From Nocardioides sp. Kera G14 (GTDB lineage Bacteria > Actinomycetota > Actinomycetes > Propionibacteriales > Nocardioidaceae): 64,000 bases of DNA. The notes beneath the pieces are model-generated. The model searched no databases and was not told the origin of the DNA. It saw nothing but the letters and a program-made list of their open reading frames with translations. The stretch lies in assembly GCF_020715565.1 (NCBI RefSeq), contig NZ_CP085839.1, positions 2,852,001 through 2,916,000 on the forward strand, written 5' to 3'. Below are positions 27,422 to 36,612 of the stretch, one piece after another (position 1 is the stretch's first letter; every line of letters starts with the position of its first letter). The translations under genes and the position numbers were made by a program.

Positions 27422-28183
27422 TCACCGGCTGTGGTCAGCAGCCTTGTCGTCGTCGGCGCCGATCTCGTCCCGGTACGCCGCCGGCAGACCCGGGTCGTCC
27501 TCGTGGCGCTTGCGCAGCAACTCGATGCCCAGCACGACCACCGTCACGGCGAGCAGGCCGTAGGTCAGCAGGTCGATGTACTTGCCGAGCGAGGGGAAGG
27601 TCTTACCGAGGACGTAGCCCACCAGCGTGATCGAGACGACCCAGAAGGCCGCGCCCAGCGCGCTCCACACGAAGAACTTGCGCCGGTCCATCCGCGTCAC
27701 GCCGGCGACCAGCGTGATGTAGGTCCGGACGAAGGGTACGAACCGTCCCGCCACCAAGGCCGGCGAGCCATGCTTCTCGAAGAAGTCCGAGGTCTGGTCG
27801 AGGTACTTCCGCTTGATGATCCTGCCGTCGCGGTGATAGATCCGCGGGCCGATCCGGGCCCCGATCTCGTAGCCCACGACGTTGCCCGCGAACGCGGCGA
27901 TGACGTAGACGATCAGTGCGAAGACCAGGTTGGTGAAGTGGCCGCCCGGGATGATCTCGACCTTGCCCTCGGCGATGAAGAGGCCCATCGCGAAGAGCAG
28001 GGTGTCACCCGGCAGGAACGGGAAGAAGAGACCACACTCGACGAAGAGCACGACGATGCCGACCCAGAAGAGGGCCGCACCGAACTTGCCGAGCAGGAAG
28101 TCGGGGCTGAGCCACTGCGTGAAGTCGTGCACCGAGAGCAGTGGCGCCAGCTGGGTCGCCGCTGCGGCGATGAGGTCGTGCAC
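27422..28183 (-). CDS. DedA family membrane protein
   Basis: A 253-residue polytopic membrane protein of the DedA/SNARE-associated family. LPGDTLLFAMGLFIA, the re-entrant segment with GNVVGYEIGARIG and the motif GRFVPFVRTYITLVAGVTRM (with its conserved arginines) are typical. Members affect membrane potential, drug tolerance and lipid carrier recycling. C-terminal tail is charged and cytoplasmic. Convergent with pyrE. Confidence 0.92.
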   Translation of the reverse strand: MHDLIAAAATQLAPLLSVHDFTQWLSPDFLLGKFGAALFWVGIVVLFVECGLFFPFLPGDTLLFAMGLFIAEGKVEIIPGGHFTNLVFALIVYVIAAFAGNVVGYEIGARIGPRIYHRDGRIIKRKYLDQTSDFFEKHGSPALVAGRFVPFVRTYITLVAGVTRMDRRKFFVWSALGAAFWVVSITLVGYVLGKTFPSLGKYIDLLTYGLLAVTVVVLGIELLRKRHEDDPGLPAAYRDEIGADDDKAADHSR

Positions 28184-28207
28184 GGACCAACCCTATCCGC
28201 CGTCGCC

Positions 28208-28231
28208 TGAACGGAGGGTGACTACCGTTCA
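28208..28231. promoter_or_regulatory. Inverted repeat before the RNA methyltransferase gene
   Basis: TGAACGG-N10-CCGTTCA is a perfect 7+7 dyad ending 5 bases before ATG 28237, in the 53-base divergent region with the DedA gene. It could be an operator for either gene. Confidence 0.35.
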
Positions 28232-28236
28232 TCCCG

Positions 28237-28929
28237 ATGGAATCAGAGGGCGAGGAGGACTCGCGGGCGCCGTACGACCCGATGCCGCACGGGCAGCCGG
28301 AGGTCGGCGTCGGCCCGTGGCCGGGCGGTCGTACGTCGTGGCCGACCGGTCCGCAGTGGGACCCGACCCTCCTCGAGGCGGGCGATCGGCGCAACGTGGT
28401 CGACCGCTACCGCTACTGGACGCTCGAGGCGATCGTCGCTGACCTCGACCTGCGCCGCCATGCGTTCCATGTCGCCATCGAGAACTGGCAGCACGACTTC
28501 AACATCGGCACGATCGTGCGGACCGCGAACGCCTTCCTCGCCGCCGAGGTCCACATCGTCGGCAACCGCCGGTGGAACCGTCGCGGCGCGATGGTCACCG
28601 ACCGGTACCAGCACATCCGGCATCACGCCTCGGTCGCCGACCTGGCCGCCTATCTGCACGAGCGCGACGTACGTCTGCTCGGCATCGACAACCTGCCGGG
28701 CTCGGAGCACCTGGAGACGATGGCGATCCCGCGGGACGTCTGCTTCCTCTTCGGGCAGGAGGGCCCCGGCCTCTCCGAATCGGCCCGCGAGGTCGTGGAC
28801 GGGACCTTCTCGATCGCCCAGTTCGGCTCGACCCGCTCGATCAACGCCTCCGCGGCCGCTGCCATCGCCATGCACAGTTGGATCGTTCAGCACGCAGACA
28901 TTCACTCGGCTGCTACATGGCGTGGGTAG
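28237..28929 (+). CDS. TrmH/SpoU family RNA 2'-O-methyltransferase
   Basis: A 230-residue SPOUT enzyme. The knot motifs are present: NIGTIVRTANAF (motif 1), FLFGQEGPGLSESAREV (motif 2) and SINASAAAAIAMHSW (motif 3). It should transfer a methyl group from SAM to a ribose 2'-OH in tRNA or rRNA; the target nucleotide is not readable. The N-terminal 60 residues are an acidic/Pro-rich extension. It ends 10 bases before the fructose-bisphosphate aldolase start, so the two are probably co-transcribed. Confidence 0.9.
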   Translation: MESEGEEDSRAPYDPMPHGQPEVGVGPWPGGRTSWPTGPQWDPTLLEAGDRRNVVDRYRYWTLEAIVADLDLRRHAFHVAIENWQHDFNIGTIVRTANAFLAAEVHIVGNRRWNRRGAMVTDRYQHIRHHASVADLAAYLHERDVRLLGIDNLPGSEHLETMAIPRDVCFLFGQEGPGLSESAREVVDGTFSIAQFGSTRSINASAAAAIAMHSWIVQHADIHSAATWRG

Positions 28930-28939
28930 TCTCCGCCCC

Positions 28940-29971
28940 ATGCCTATCGCGACCCCAGAGAAGTACGCCGAGATGCTGGCGGCAGCCAAGGAGAAGGGTT
29001 TCGCCTTCCCCGCGATCAACGTGACGTCCTCGCAGACGCTCAACGCAGCGCTCGCCGGCTTCGCCGAGGCCGGCTCCGACGGCATCGTCCAGGTCTCGAC
29101 CGGCGGCGCGGAGTACCTCTCCGGCCCGACGATCAAGGACATGGTCAGCGGCTCGGTCGCCTTCGCGGCGTACGCCCGCGAGGTCGCGAAGAAGTACGAC
29201 GTCAACATCGCGCTCCACACCGACCACTGCCCCAAGGACAAGCTCGACGGCTTCGTCCGTCCGCTGCTGGACCTGTCGGCGGAGCGGGTGGGACGCGGCG
29301 AGGAGCCACTCTTCCAGTCGCACATGTGGGACGGCTCGGCCGTCCCCCTCGACGAGAACCTCGAGATCGCCGAGGAGCTGCTGGCCAAGGCGAAGGCTGC
29401 GCGGGTCGTCCTCGAGGTCGAGATCGGTGTCGTCGGTGGTGAGGAGGACGGCATCGTCGGTGCGATCGACGAGAAGCTCTACTCCACCCCTGAGGACGCC
29501 CTCGCCACCGTCGAGAAGCTCGGCCTCGGTGAGGACGGCGTCTACCTGACGGCGCTCACCTTCGGCAACGTGCACGGTGTCTACAAGCCGGGCAACGTCA
29601 AGCTGCGCCCGGAGATCCTCAAGAACGCGCAGGAGGCGGTCGTCGCCAAGCTCGGCCTCGCCGAGGGCTCCAAGCCGTTCAACCTGGTCTTCCACGGCGG
29701 CTCCGGCTCGTCGGAGGAGGAGATCGCCGCCGCGGTCTCCTACGGCGTGGTGAAGATGAACATCGACACGGACACGCAGTACGCCTTCACCCGCCCGATC
29801 GCCGGCTACATGCTGTCGAACTACGACAAGGTCCTGAAGGTGGACGGCGAGGTCGGTGACAAGAAGTCCTACGACCCGCGCACCTGGGGCAAGGTCGCCG
29901 AGGCGAACATGGCCGCTCGCGTCGTCGAGGCCACCCAGCACCTCGGTTCGGCCGGCAAGACCATCGGCTGA
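28940..29971 (+). CDS. fbaA: Class II fructose-bisphosphate aldolase
   Basis: A 343-residue zinc-dependent aldolase of glycolysis and gluconeogenesis. The HTDHC segment near residue 93 supplies the catalytic Asp and a zinc-ligand His; further ligands lie in TFGNVHGVYKPG and LVFHGGSGSSEEE, followed by VVKMNIDTDTQYAF. Length is normal for the type IIA form. Start ATG 28940; a strong terminator follows. Confidence 0.97.
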   Translation: MPIATPEKYAEMLAAAKEKGFAFPAINVTSSQTLNAALAGFAEAGSDGIVQVSTGGAEYLSGPTIKDMVSGSVAFAAYAREVAKKYDVNIALHTDHCPKDKLDGFVRPLLDLSAERVGRGEEPLFQSHMWDGSAVPLDENLEIAEELLAKAKAARVVLEVEIGVVGGEEDGIVGAIDEKLYSTPEDALATVEKLGLGEDGVYLTALTFGNVHGVYKPGNVKLRPEILKNAQEAVVAKLGLAEGSKPFNLVFHGGSGSSEEEIAAAVSYGVVKMNIDTDTQYAFTRPIAGYMLSNYDKVLKVDGEVGDKKSYDPRTWGKVAEANMAARVVEATQHLGSAGKTIG

Positions 29972-29985
29972 GCCATCTGAACTGA

Positions 29986-30018
29986 GAAGGACCCCGCCTC
30001 GGCGGGGTCCTTCGTCTT
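29986..30018 (+). terminator. Rho-independent terminator after fbaA
   Basis: GAAGGACCCCGCC (29986-29998) pairs with GGCGGGGTCCTTC (30001-30013), followed by the T-rich GTCTTT. The innermost pairs must open to form the loop. It also lies at the end of the convergent DUF3151 gene. Confidence 0.85.
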
Positions 30019-30435
30019 TCAGCTGAGCAGTTCGGCGTAGGCCTCAAGGCTGGAGTCCTTGAGGAACTCCGCGGTGCGCTGGGCCTCGTCGGTCTCGCCG
30101 ATGGCCTCAGCCGCCAGCGACAGCAGGGCGAGGCAGGAGAGGAAGCCGCGGTTGGGCTTGTGCTCCCACGGGACCGGGCCGTGACCCTTCCAGCCGTTGC
30201 GGCGGAGCATGTCGAGGCTGCGGTGGTAGCCGACTCGGGCGTAGGCGTAGACGGTCACCTCGTCGACGCCCTGCTCCTTGGCTGCGGCGGCGAGCGCGGC
30301 CCAAGCCGCGGGGGAGGCCGGATGACGTCGTACGACGTCGACCGGGTCGGTCCCGGCAGCGATCTCCTCCGCGGCGGGGTCGACGGGGAGCAGGGTGGGC
30401 GGCGGGCCGGCCATGAGGTCCTGGTGAGAGGTCAT
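30019..30435 (-). CDS. DUF3151 family protein
   Basis: A 138-residue soluble protein restricted to actinobacteria. The segments RHPASPAAWAALA, VYAYARVGYHRSLDMLRR and GWKGHGPVPWEHKPNRGF are the conserved core of the family. No function is known. It often lies beside the class II aldolase gene, as here. ATG 30435 is chosen; upstream in-frame sequence belongs to the divergent MFS gene. Confidence 0.88.
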   Translation of the reverse strand: MTSHQDLMAGPPPTLLPVDPAAEEIAAGTDPVDVVRRHPASPAAWAALAAAAKEQGVDEVTVYAYARVGYHRSLDMLRRNGWKGHGPVPWEHKPNRGFLSCLALLSLAAEAIGETDEAQRTAEFLKDSSLEAYAELLS

Positions 30436-30472
30436 GGAATCTATTGTCGGTGCATTGGTGTTGGATGTTTCC

Positions 30473-31948
30473 GTGACCCAGAACATCCGGCCTTGGCCTG
30501 CCCTCTTCGCGCTCGTCCTGGGCTTTTTCATGATCTTGGTCGACCTCACCATCGTGACGGTCGCCGTGCCGACGATCATGGAGAAGCTGGACGCCAGCGT
30601 GAACCAGGTCGTGTGGGTCTCGAGCGCCTACATGCTGGCGTACGCCGTGCCCGTGCTGATCACCGGCAGACTCGGTGACCGCTTCGGCTCGAAGTACCTC
30701 TACCTCGCCGGTCTCGTGGTCTTCACGCTCGCCTCGCTCTGGTGTGGCCTGACGGGCTCGATCGAGATGCTCATCATCGCCCGCGTCGTGCAGGGGCTCG
30801 GCGCCTCGATGATCACGCCGCAGACGATGGCGATCATCACGCGCATCTTCGCGCCGGCCGAGCGTGGCAAGGCCATGGCGGTCTGGGGTGCGACCGCCGG
30901 CGTGGCCATGGTGGTCGGCCCGATCCTCGGCGGCGTGCTCGTCGACTGGCTCGGCTGGGAATGGATCTTCTTCGTCAACATCCCGGTCGGGATCGTGGGC
31001 TTCGTCCTGGCGTGGCGCCTGGTGCCCGCGCTGGAGACCCACGAGCACTCCTTCGACTGGCTCGGCGTGGCGCTGTCGGGCATCGGCCTCTTCCTGATCG
31101 CCTTCGGCATCCAGGAGGGTCACGACAAGCACTGGGCCGGCTGGATCATCGGGATGATCGTCGGCGGCGTGCTGCTGATGTGCCTCTTCGTGCTGTGGCA
31201 GGCCCGCAACAGGCGCGAGCCGCTGGTGCCGCTGGGGCTCTTCACCGACAAGAACTTCTCGGTCTCCAACGTGGCGATCACCGTCATGGGCGGCGTCGGT
31301 GCCTCGATGGGTTACCCGCTGATGCTCTATGCGCAGGTCGTCCGGGGCTACAGCCCGACCCAGTCGGCGCTGCTGATGTTCCCGATGGCGGTGATGTCGA
31401 TCATCCTCGCGAAGTTCGTCGGTGGGCTGACCGACCGGCTGCACCCGCGCGCGATCATGTCCTTCGGATTCGCCGCCAGCTTCATCGGCATGGGGACGCT
31501 CGCGCTGCAGCTCGACCCCGACTCCAGCCTCGTGCTGATCTGCCTGTCGATGGTGGTCATCGGTGTCGGCAACGCGTTCATCTGGGCCCCCACGGCGGCG
31601 ACCGCGACGCGCAACCTGCCGATGCAGCTCGCCGGTGCCGGCTCCGGCGTCTACAACGCCACGCGCCAGGTCGGCTCCGTCATCGGCTCGGCCGCCATCG
31701 CCGTCCTCATGGACGCCCGGCTCGAGGCGCACCATCTGCCGACCGGCTTCTCGCCGGAGACCGGTGGCGGTTCGCTGCCCGCGAAGCTCGCGGACCCATT
31801 CGCCAGCTCGATGTCCCAGGCGATGATGCTGCCGGCCGGGCTCTTCGTGGTCGGCCTGATCGCGGTGCTCTTCTACGAGCGGCCCAAGCATGCCGGCTAC
31901 GCCGGCGCCGATGCGACGCCCGAGGCAGCTGCCGTCGCCGGTCACTGA
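30473..31948 (+). CDS. MFS transporter, DHA2 drug-exporter type
   Basis: A 491-residue exporter with 14 predicted helices. Helix 1 includes LVDLTIVTVAVPTIM, loop 2-3 is GRLGDRFGSKYLY, and motif C-like GPILGGVLVDWLGW is in helix 5. GTG 30473 is chosen over ATG 30434 because the latter touches the divergent DUF3151 start and leaves no room for promoters. The stop lies 23 bases before repeat B1 and the convergent DUF559 gene. Confidence 0.9.
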   Translation: MTQNIRPWPALFALVLGFFMILVDLTIVTVAVPTIMEKLDASVNQVVWVSSAYMLAYAVPVLITGRLGDRFGSKYLYLAGLVVFTLASLWCGLTGSIEMLIIARVVQGLGASMITPQTMAIITRIFAPAERGKAMAVWGATAGVAMVVGPILGGVLVDWLGWEWIFFVNIPVGIVGFVLAWRLVPALETHEHSFDWLGVALSGIGLFLIAFGIQEGHDKHWAGWIIGMIVGGVLLMCLFVLWQARNRREPLVPLGLFTDKNFSVSNVAITVMGGVGASMGYPLMLYAQVVRGYSPTQSALLMFPMAVMSIILAKFVGGLTDRLHPRAIMSFGFAASFIGMGTLALQLDPDSSLVLICLSMVVIGVGNAFIWAPTAATATRNLPMQLAGAGSGVYNATRQVGSVIGSAAIAVLMDARLEAHHLPTGFSPETGGGSLPAKLADPFASSMSQAMMLPAGLFVVGLIAVLFYERPKHAGYAGADATPEAAAVAGH

Positions 31949-31971
31949 CACCCCCGGGGCCATCGGCGTCG

Positions 31972-32051
31972 CCACTTCCCCACCCAGGTGGGAAAGTTGC
32001 GCCCCAGCCGGCGCCGGAGACGACCGGAATCCCACGTCGGTGGGGTTCTTG
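31972..32051. repeat. 80-bp repeat B1 (downstream flank of DUF559 gene 2)
   Basis: It begins with CCACTTCCCCACCCAGGTGG and ends with GGTGGGGTTCTTG. The copy B2 at 33046-33125 has the same length and orientation, identical ends and a variable middle. Each copy holds a small CCCACC/GGTGGG hairpin and a second dyad at the far end. In B1, GCCACTTCCC (31971-31980) is also inverted at 32069-32078, inside the end of the DUF559 gene. Confidence 0.85.
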
Positions 32052-32055
32052 CGAC

Positions 32056-32991
32056 TCAGGAGCGTCCCGGGAAGTGGCGTTGCCATCCGGGGTCAGTCAT
32101 GACGGGAGTGCCCGGCACGCGACGCTCGCGCAACAGCCGGTGGACCTTCGCCACCGTCTCGCCGGGGTTCTTGTAGATCCCGTCAGCGGTCACGACGATG
32201 ATCCGCCACCCGTCGTCGTCAATCGCCTCCCGCCGTGTCAGATCGGACTCCCACTGCTCGACGCGCTCGATGTGGTGTCGGCCGTCGTACTCGACGATGA
32301 ATCTGGCCTTCAACCAGCACAGGTCGTACTTGCGCATCGTCAGGCCGCCATCGGTACTGACCAGCGGATTGACGTCGGGCTCGGGCAGGCCGGCAAGGAC
32401 GAGAAGGAGGCGGAGCCGGCTCTCCATCGGGGAGTCGACCTTGGGACGGACGAGTGAGGCGGCCAGCCGGGCGTGCTCGGCACTCGAGCCCGTCGCCCTC
32501 GCTGCCGCCTCGACGAGCTGGCGGACCTTGCAGATCCCCTTACGGACGAGATGATCACCGACGACCACGAGGTCCACGAGACTCAGCTGGTCGGCGAGGT
32601 CGACGAACGTCTGCGCCGAGCTGGTGCACGGAACCTCGCCCTTGGTGCCGATCACCGCGCGACGAGGGGAGTGGCAGACGATCCCGGGCCGTCGCCGACG
32701 ATGCTTGCGGTCAGCCACCGTCACGTGCTCGTCGGGCAGAGTCGGCAGTGGAAGTTCCCACAGCCGACCGGCGGTGGCATGGGAGGCGAAGGCGCCCGCC
32801 GGGAACCCCTGTAACGCGGCCAACGCCCTGATCCTGGGCGTCACCTCCACGTCGCTCGCGACATAGATGCCCTGGTGCATGGCGACGTACGCCGACGAGC
32901 GCAGCTGCGAGGCGGTGATCCCTGCCTTCAGCGCATCTGCGCGGGTGAACGGGACGCGGGTGTCGAGGGTGGTGATCGCCTCGAGAGTCAT
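32056..32991 (-). CDS. DUF559 (Vsr-like endonuclease fold) protein with AbiEi-like N-terminal domain, copy 2
   Basis: A 311-residue soluble protein with the same layout as the gene at 5177-6136 but little overall identity. The N-terminal winged-helix part reads FTRADALKAGITASQLRSS, followed by the AbiEi-like segment ASHATAGRLWELPLP. The C-terminal nuclease-like core has MRKYDLCWLKARF, then IVEYDGRHHIE and GWRIIVVTADGIY, retaining the Asp, Glu-x-Asp and His positions of the family. ATG 32991 is chosen. It is bracketed by the 80-base repeats B1 and B2, and lies between clpB and an MFS gene. Activity is unproven. Confidence 0.75.
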   Translation of the reverse strand: MTLEAITTLDTRVPFTRADALKAGITASQLRSSAYVAMHQGIYVASDVEVTPRIRALAALQGFPAGAFASHATAGRLWELPLPTLPDEHVTVADRKHRRRRPGIVCHSPRRAVIGTKGEVPCTSSAQTFVDLADQLSLVDLVVVGDHLVRKGICKVRQLVEAAARATGSSAEHARLAASLVRPKVDSPMESRLRLLLVLAGLPEPDVNPLVSTDGGLTMRKYDLCWLKARFIVEYDGRHHIERVEQWESDLTRREAIDDDGWRIIVVTADGIYKNPGETVAKVHRLLRERRVPGTPVMTDPGWQRHFPGRS

Positions 32992-33045
32992 GCTGGGAGT
33001 GTGCCCCGGAACGCCTCTCGCCGCCGGAGCCAATCCACAGGCCGA

Positions 33046-33125
33046 CCACTTCCCCACCCAGGTGGGCAGATTGCGGTCCGACCGCACCCGGAAGGCACAA
33101 GAACCCCACCTCGGTGGGGTTCTTG
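33046..33125. repeat. 80-bp repeat B2 (upstream flank of DUF559 gene 2)
   Basis: Direct copy of B1. Its right end is a perfect 28-base palindrome (33098-33125): CAAGAACCCCACC, TC, then the complement. This lies 22 bases past the clpB stop and could terminate clpB transcription. B2 is just upstream of the DUF559 start on the minus strand. Confidence 0.85.
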
Positions 33126-33146
33126 TGGTCCAGCGGCGTCAGGTCG

Positions 33147-35771
33147 TCAGGATGTCGTCAGGACGAGGCCGTCCGCGCCGGCGTCGACGGTGACGCTCTC
33201 GCCGTCCTTGACGTCGCCACCGATCAGCAGCCGGGCGAGCGGGTCGCCGATGGCGGACTGGATCAGGCGGCGCAGCGGGCGGGCGCCGTACGCCGGGTCG
33301 TAGCCCGTCTCCGCGAGCCAGGTCTTGGCGGCGGGCGTGACGGTGATCGAGATCCGGCGGGCCGAGAGCCGACGCTCGAGCGCCGCGAGCTGGATGTCGA
33401 CGATCCGGGTGAGCTCGTCCTTCGAGAGGGCGTCGAACATGACGATCTCGTCGAGCCGGTTGAGGAACTCCGGCTTGAAGTTCGCCCGCACCGCCGCCAT
33501 GACGGACTCGTGCTTCACGGTCTCCTCGAGCAGCGGGTCGATGAGGAACTGCGAGCCGAGGTTGGACGTGAGGATCAGGATCGTGTTCCGGAAGTCCACC
33601 GTGCGGCCCTGACCGTCAGTGAGCCGGCCGTCGTCGAGCACCTGCAGCAGGATGTCGAAGACCTCGGGGTGCGCCTTCTCGACCTCGTCGAGGAGCACGA
33701 CGGAGTACGGGCGTCGGCGTACGGCCTCGGTGAGCTGGCCACCCTCGTCGTAGCCGACGTAGCCGGGAGGGGCACCGACGAGACGGGCGACGCTGTGCTT
33801 CTCCGAGTACTCCGACATGTCGATCCGGACGATCGCCCGCTCGTCGTCGAAGAGGAAGTCGGCGAGCGACTTGGCGAGCTCGGTCTTACCGGTACCGGTG
33901 GGGCCGAGGAAGAGGAAGGATCCCGTCGGCCGGTTCGGGTCGGAGATGCCGGCCCGCGAGCGACGTACGGCGTCCGCCACTGCCTTCACCGCCGACGACT
34001 GCCCGATGAGGCGCTCCCCGATGACGTCCTCCATGCGCAGGAGCTTGGCGGTCTCGCCCTCGAGCATCCGGCCCGTCGGGATGCCGGTCCAGGCCTCGAC
34101 GACCTCGGCGATCTGCTCGGGGCCGACCTCCTCGCCGACGAGCTTCTCGCCCGCAGGGAGCTCGGAGTCAGTGGACTTGGCCGCCTCGATGCGCGCCTCG
34201 AGACCCTTGATCTGCGTCTCGGTCTCGTAGCGCCGGTTGAGCAGCGCCCACTTCTCCTCACCCTCGGGGGCGAGCATGGACTCGCGGGTGAGGCGGTCGA
34301 GGTCGACGCGCAGGGCGTCGATCTGCTTGCGCAGCTCGCCCTCGCCCTCGAGCGAGGCCTTCTCGGCCTCCCAGCGGGCCTCGAGCCCGCGGAGCTCCTC
34401 CTCCTTGTTGGCGAGGTCCTCGCGCAGCGCGGCGAGCCGCTCGACCGAGGCCTCGTCCGACTCACGCTCGAGCGCGAACTGCTCCATCTTGAGCCGGTCG
34501 ACGGCACGGCGGAGCTGGTCGATCTCCTCCGGAGAGCTCTCGATCTCCATGCGGAGGCGCGAGGCGGCCTCGTCGATGAGGTCGATCGCCTTGTCCGGCA
34601 GCTGGCGTCCGGTGATGTAGCGGTCGGAGAGGGAGGCGGCGGCGATCAGCGCGGCGTCGGTGATCCGCACGCCGTGGTGTGCCTCGTACTTCTCCTGGAT
34701 GCCGCGCAGGATCTGGATCGTGTCCTCGACGGACGGCTCACCGACGAAGACCTGCTGGAAGCGGCGCTCGAGCGCAGGGTCCTTCTCGATCGACTCCCTG
34801 TACTCGTCCAGCGTGGTCGCACCGATCATGTGCAGCTCGCCGCGGGCCAGCATCGGCTTGAGCATGTTGCCGGCGTCCATCTGGGAGTCGCCGCCGGCGC
34901 CTGCGCCGACGACGGTGTGGAGCTCGTCGATGAAGGTGATGACCTGGCCCTCGGCGCCCTTGATCTCGTCGAGGACGGCCTTGAGCCGCTCCTCGAACTC
35001 GCCGCGGTACTTCGCGCCGGCGACCATGCTCATGAGGTCCAGGGCCAGCACGCGCCGGCCCTTCAGGGAGTCGGGCACGTCGCCGTCGACGATGCGCTGG
35101 GCGAGGCCCTCGACGACGGCCGTCTTGCCGACACCGGGGTCCCCGATGAGGACGGGGTTGTTCTTGGTCCGCCGCGACAGCACTTGGATCACGCGGCGGA
35201 TCTCGGCGTCGCGGCCGATGACCGGGTCGAGCCGGCCCTCCTCCGCGCGCTCGGTGAGGTCGACGGCGTACTTCTCGAGGGCCTCGAAGCTCGACTCGGC
35301 GTCCGCAGAGGTGACGCGGCGGTTGCCGCGGGTCTGGGTGAGCGCGATGGTGAGGTTGTCGTGCGTGAGCCCCTCCGAGTTGAGCACCTTGCGGGCGCTC
35401 GACTCGATCGTGGCCAGCGCGATGAGCAGGTGCTCGGTCGTGACGAACTCGTCCTTCATCGAGCCGGCGAGCTCGATCGACGAGGCCAGCACCCGGGTCA
35501 GCGCACCGGAGGCGGAGGGCGCCTGAGCGGTGGCCCCGGAGACCTTCGTCAGGGTGTCGCGGTCGGCGGCGGCGGCCTTGACCAGCACGGACGGGTCCAC
35601 GCCCGCCTTGGCGACGAGCGACGCCGCCGTGCCGTCCTCCTGGAGGAGGAGGGCGACGAGCAGGTGGATCGGCTCGATGGTGGAGTTGCCCGCCGTCGTC
35701 GCAGCGAGCTGGGCAGCCTCGATCGCCTCGCGGCTGCGGTTGGTGAACTTGTCCAGACCGAACTGACTCAT
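33147..35771 (-). CDS. clpB: ATP-dependent disaggregase ClpB
   Basis: An 874-residue Hsp100 protein that pulls polypeptides out of aggregates with DnaK. In order: a Clp N-domain (about 1-150), AAA domain 1 with Walker [14 protein letters not shown], the coiled-coil middle domain that marks ClpB (about 410-530), and AAA domain 2 with Walker [17 protein letters not shown] 35771 is chosen; the upstream frame crosses the promoter. A HAIR operator 73 bases upstream places it under HspR. Confidence 0.98.
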   Translation of the reverse strand: MSQFGLDKFTNRSREAIEAAQLAATTAGNSTIEPIHLLVALLLQEDGTAASLVAKAGVDPSVLVKAAAADRDTLTKVSGATAQAPSASGALTRVLASSIELAGSMKDEFVTTEHLLIALATIESSARKVLNSEGLTHDNLTIALTQTRGNRRVTSADAESSFEALEKYAVDLTERAEEGRLDPVIGRDAEIRRVIQVLSRRTKNNPVLIGDPGVGKTAVVEGLAQRIVDGDVPDSLKGRRVLALDLMSMVAGAKYRGEFEERLKAVLDEIKGAEGQVITFIDELHTVVGAGAGGDSQMDAGNMLKPMLARGELHMIGATTLDEYRESIEKDPALERRFQQVFVGEPSVEDTIQILRGIQEKYEAHHGVRITDAALIAAASLSDRYITGRQLPDKAIDLIDEAASRLRMEIESSPEEIDQLRRAVDRLKMEQFALERESDEASVERLAALREDLANKEEELRGLEARWEAEKASLEGEGELRKQIDALRVDLDRLTRESMLAPEGEEKWALLNRRYETETQIKGLEARIEAAKSTDSELPAGEKLVGEEVGPEQIAEVVEAWTGIPTGRMLEGETAKLLRMEDVIGERLIGQSSAVKAVADAVRRSRAGISDPNRPTGSFLFLGPTGTGKTELAKSLADFLFDDERAIVRIDMSEYSEKHSVARLVGAPPGYVGYDEGGQLTEAVRRRPYSVVLLDEVEKAHPEVFDILLQVLDDGRLTDGQGRTVDFRNTILILTSNLGSQFLIDPLLEETVKHESVMAAVRANFKPEFLNRLDEIVMFDALSKDELTRIVDIQLAALERRLSARRISITVTPAAKTWLAETGYDPAYGARPLRRLIQSAIGDPLARLLIGGDVKDGESVTVDAGADGLVLTTS

Positions 35772-35843
35772 GGGTGTGATGCTCTCCTGTCTCGGGCCGG
35801 CGGCGTGGGAAGTGCGCCGGTCACAGGATGGAACACATCCAAA

Positions 35844-35864
35844 GTTGAGTCCATTCCACTCAAC
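35844..35864. promoter_or_regulatory. HAIR operator (HspR site) upstream of clpB
   Basis: GTTGAGT-N7-ACTCAAC, matching the HspR-associated inverted repeat CTTGAGT-N7-ACTCAAG except for the outermost pair. The same variant is found at dnaK (54159-54179) in this window. Confidence 0.9.
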
Positions 35865-35922
35865 TCTGAACAATCCCGGCGCTTGTGCGGATTTGGGCAC
35901 CGCACGCAAACTGTGCTCAGGT

Positions 35923-35932
35923 GGTCTAGACC
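35923..35932. promoter_or_regulatory. Small palindrome before the gene at 35966
   Basis: GGTCTAGACC is a perfect 10-base palindrome 34 bases before the start; GTGCGG-N9-CCGCAC lies just upstream at 35885-35905. They may be regulatory for either clpB or the divergent gene. Confidence 0.3.
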
Positions 35933-35965
35933 GATCAATCCCACCTTGGTGCGAGGAGTCCCGAG

Positions 35966-36562
35966 ATGTCCCACGTCATTCACACCGAGCAGGCGGTCGC
36001 GCGGCCCGGCAAGCACAGCGCCGGCCGCGCTGCGTTCATGCCTCGGTGGCCGTTCGAGCGCCAGCGCGTGCTGCGGGTCATCCCCGTCGGCGTACTGGTG
36101 GCGGCGAGCGCGACGACCAGTGCGCTCGCGCTCACTGCACGCGTCGGCGTGGACGCCGCCCAGGACCCCCAGGCCGGCGGTACGCCGACCCCCGCTGCCA
36201 CGATCACCCCGGGCGCTCCACAGCAGGCCGTCGTGATCAGCCCGGCGGCGTTCGACGCTTCGCCGTCGGCCACCACGCAGACGACGACCACCGAGGCGAC
36301 TCCGACCATCGCGGACACCGCCGCGGCGCTCACCGCACCGAAGCATCGCGCAACCGGCCAGGCCACGGAGACCCGCACCTCACACAAGGCGCCGGCCAAG
36401 CACCGGGCCGACGACGTGACCACCCCCTCCACGACGAAGCCCAGCGCCACAGCCAGTGGTTCCGCCGCTGCCACTCCGAGCAGCTCATCCTCGCCGACAG
36501 CAGCGGCATCCCAGAGTGGTGACCTACTGGGTTCGGTCATCGGCGGCCTGCTCGGCCAGTAA
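35966..36562 (+). CDS. Hypothetical membrane-anchored or secreted Ser/Thr/Ala-rich protein
   Basis: A 198-residue protein not recognised as a known family. A basic N-terminus precedes one hydrophobic helix (about residues 37-57, VLRVIPVGVLVAASATTSAL). The rest is low-complexity, rich in Thr, Ala, Ser and Pro with scattered His/Lys, and ends in a hydrophobic GDLLGSVIGGLLGQ tail. It is probably an extended extracytoplasmic stalk. GAGGAG precedes ATG 35966 at good spacing. Divergent from clpB. Confidence 0.65.
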   Translation: MSHVIHTEQAVARPGKHSAGRAAFMPRWPFERQRVLRVIPVGVLVAASATTSALALTARVGVDAAQDPQAGGTPTPAATITPGAPQQAVVISPAAFDASPSATTQTTTTEATPTIADTAAALTAPKHRATGQATETRTSHKAPAKHRADDVTTPSTTKPSATASGSAAATPSSSSSPTAAASQSGDLLGSVIGGLLGQ

Positions 36563-36569
36563 CGTCCGG

Positions 36570-36590
36570 CGTCCGTCCTCAGGACGGACG
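36570..36590 (+). terminator. Palindromic hairpin after the gene at 35966
   Basis: CGTCCGTCC-TCA-GGACGGACG forms a perfect 9-base-pair stem 7 bases past the stop codon. There is no U-tract, as is common in high-GC actinobacteria. Confidence 0.6.
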
Positions 36591-36612
36591 TGGCCGGGCC
36601 GATGGTCCCGGC

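Noticed and set aside
30107..32086. 659-residue minus-strand open frame
   Set aside because: Antisense shadow of the DHA2 exporter at 30473-31948; its translation is low-complexity His/Arg/Glu-rich text typical of shadows.
31972..33125. Insertion sequence or CRISPR explanation for the direct repeats
   Set aside because: There are only two repeat copies, about 1 kb apart, with a single non-transposase gene between them and no short target-site duplication visible.
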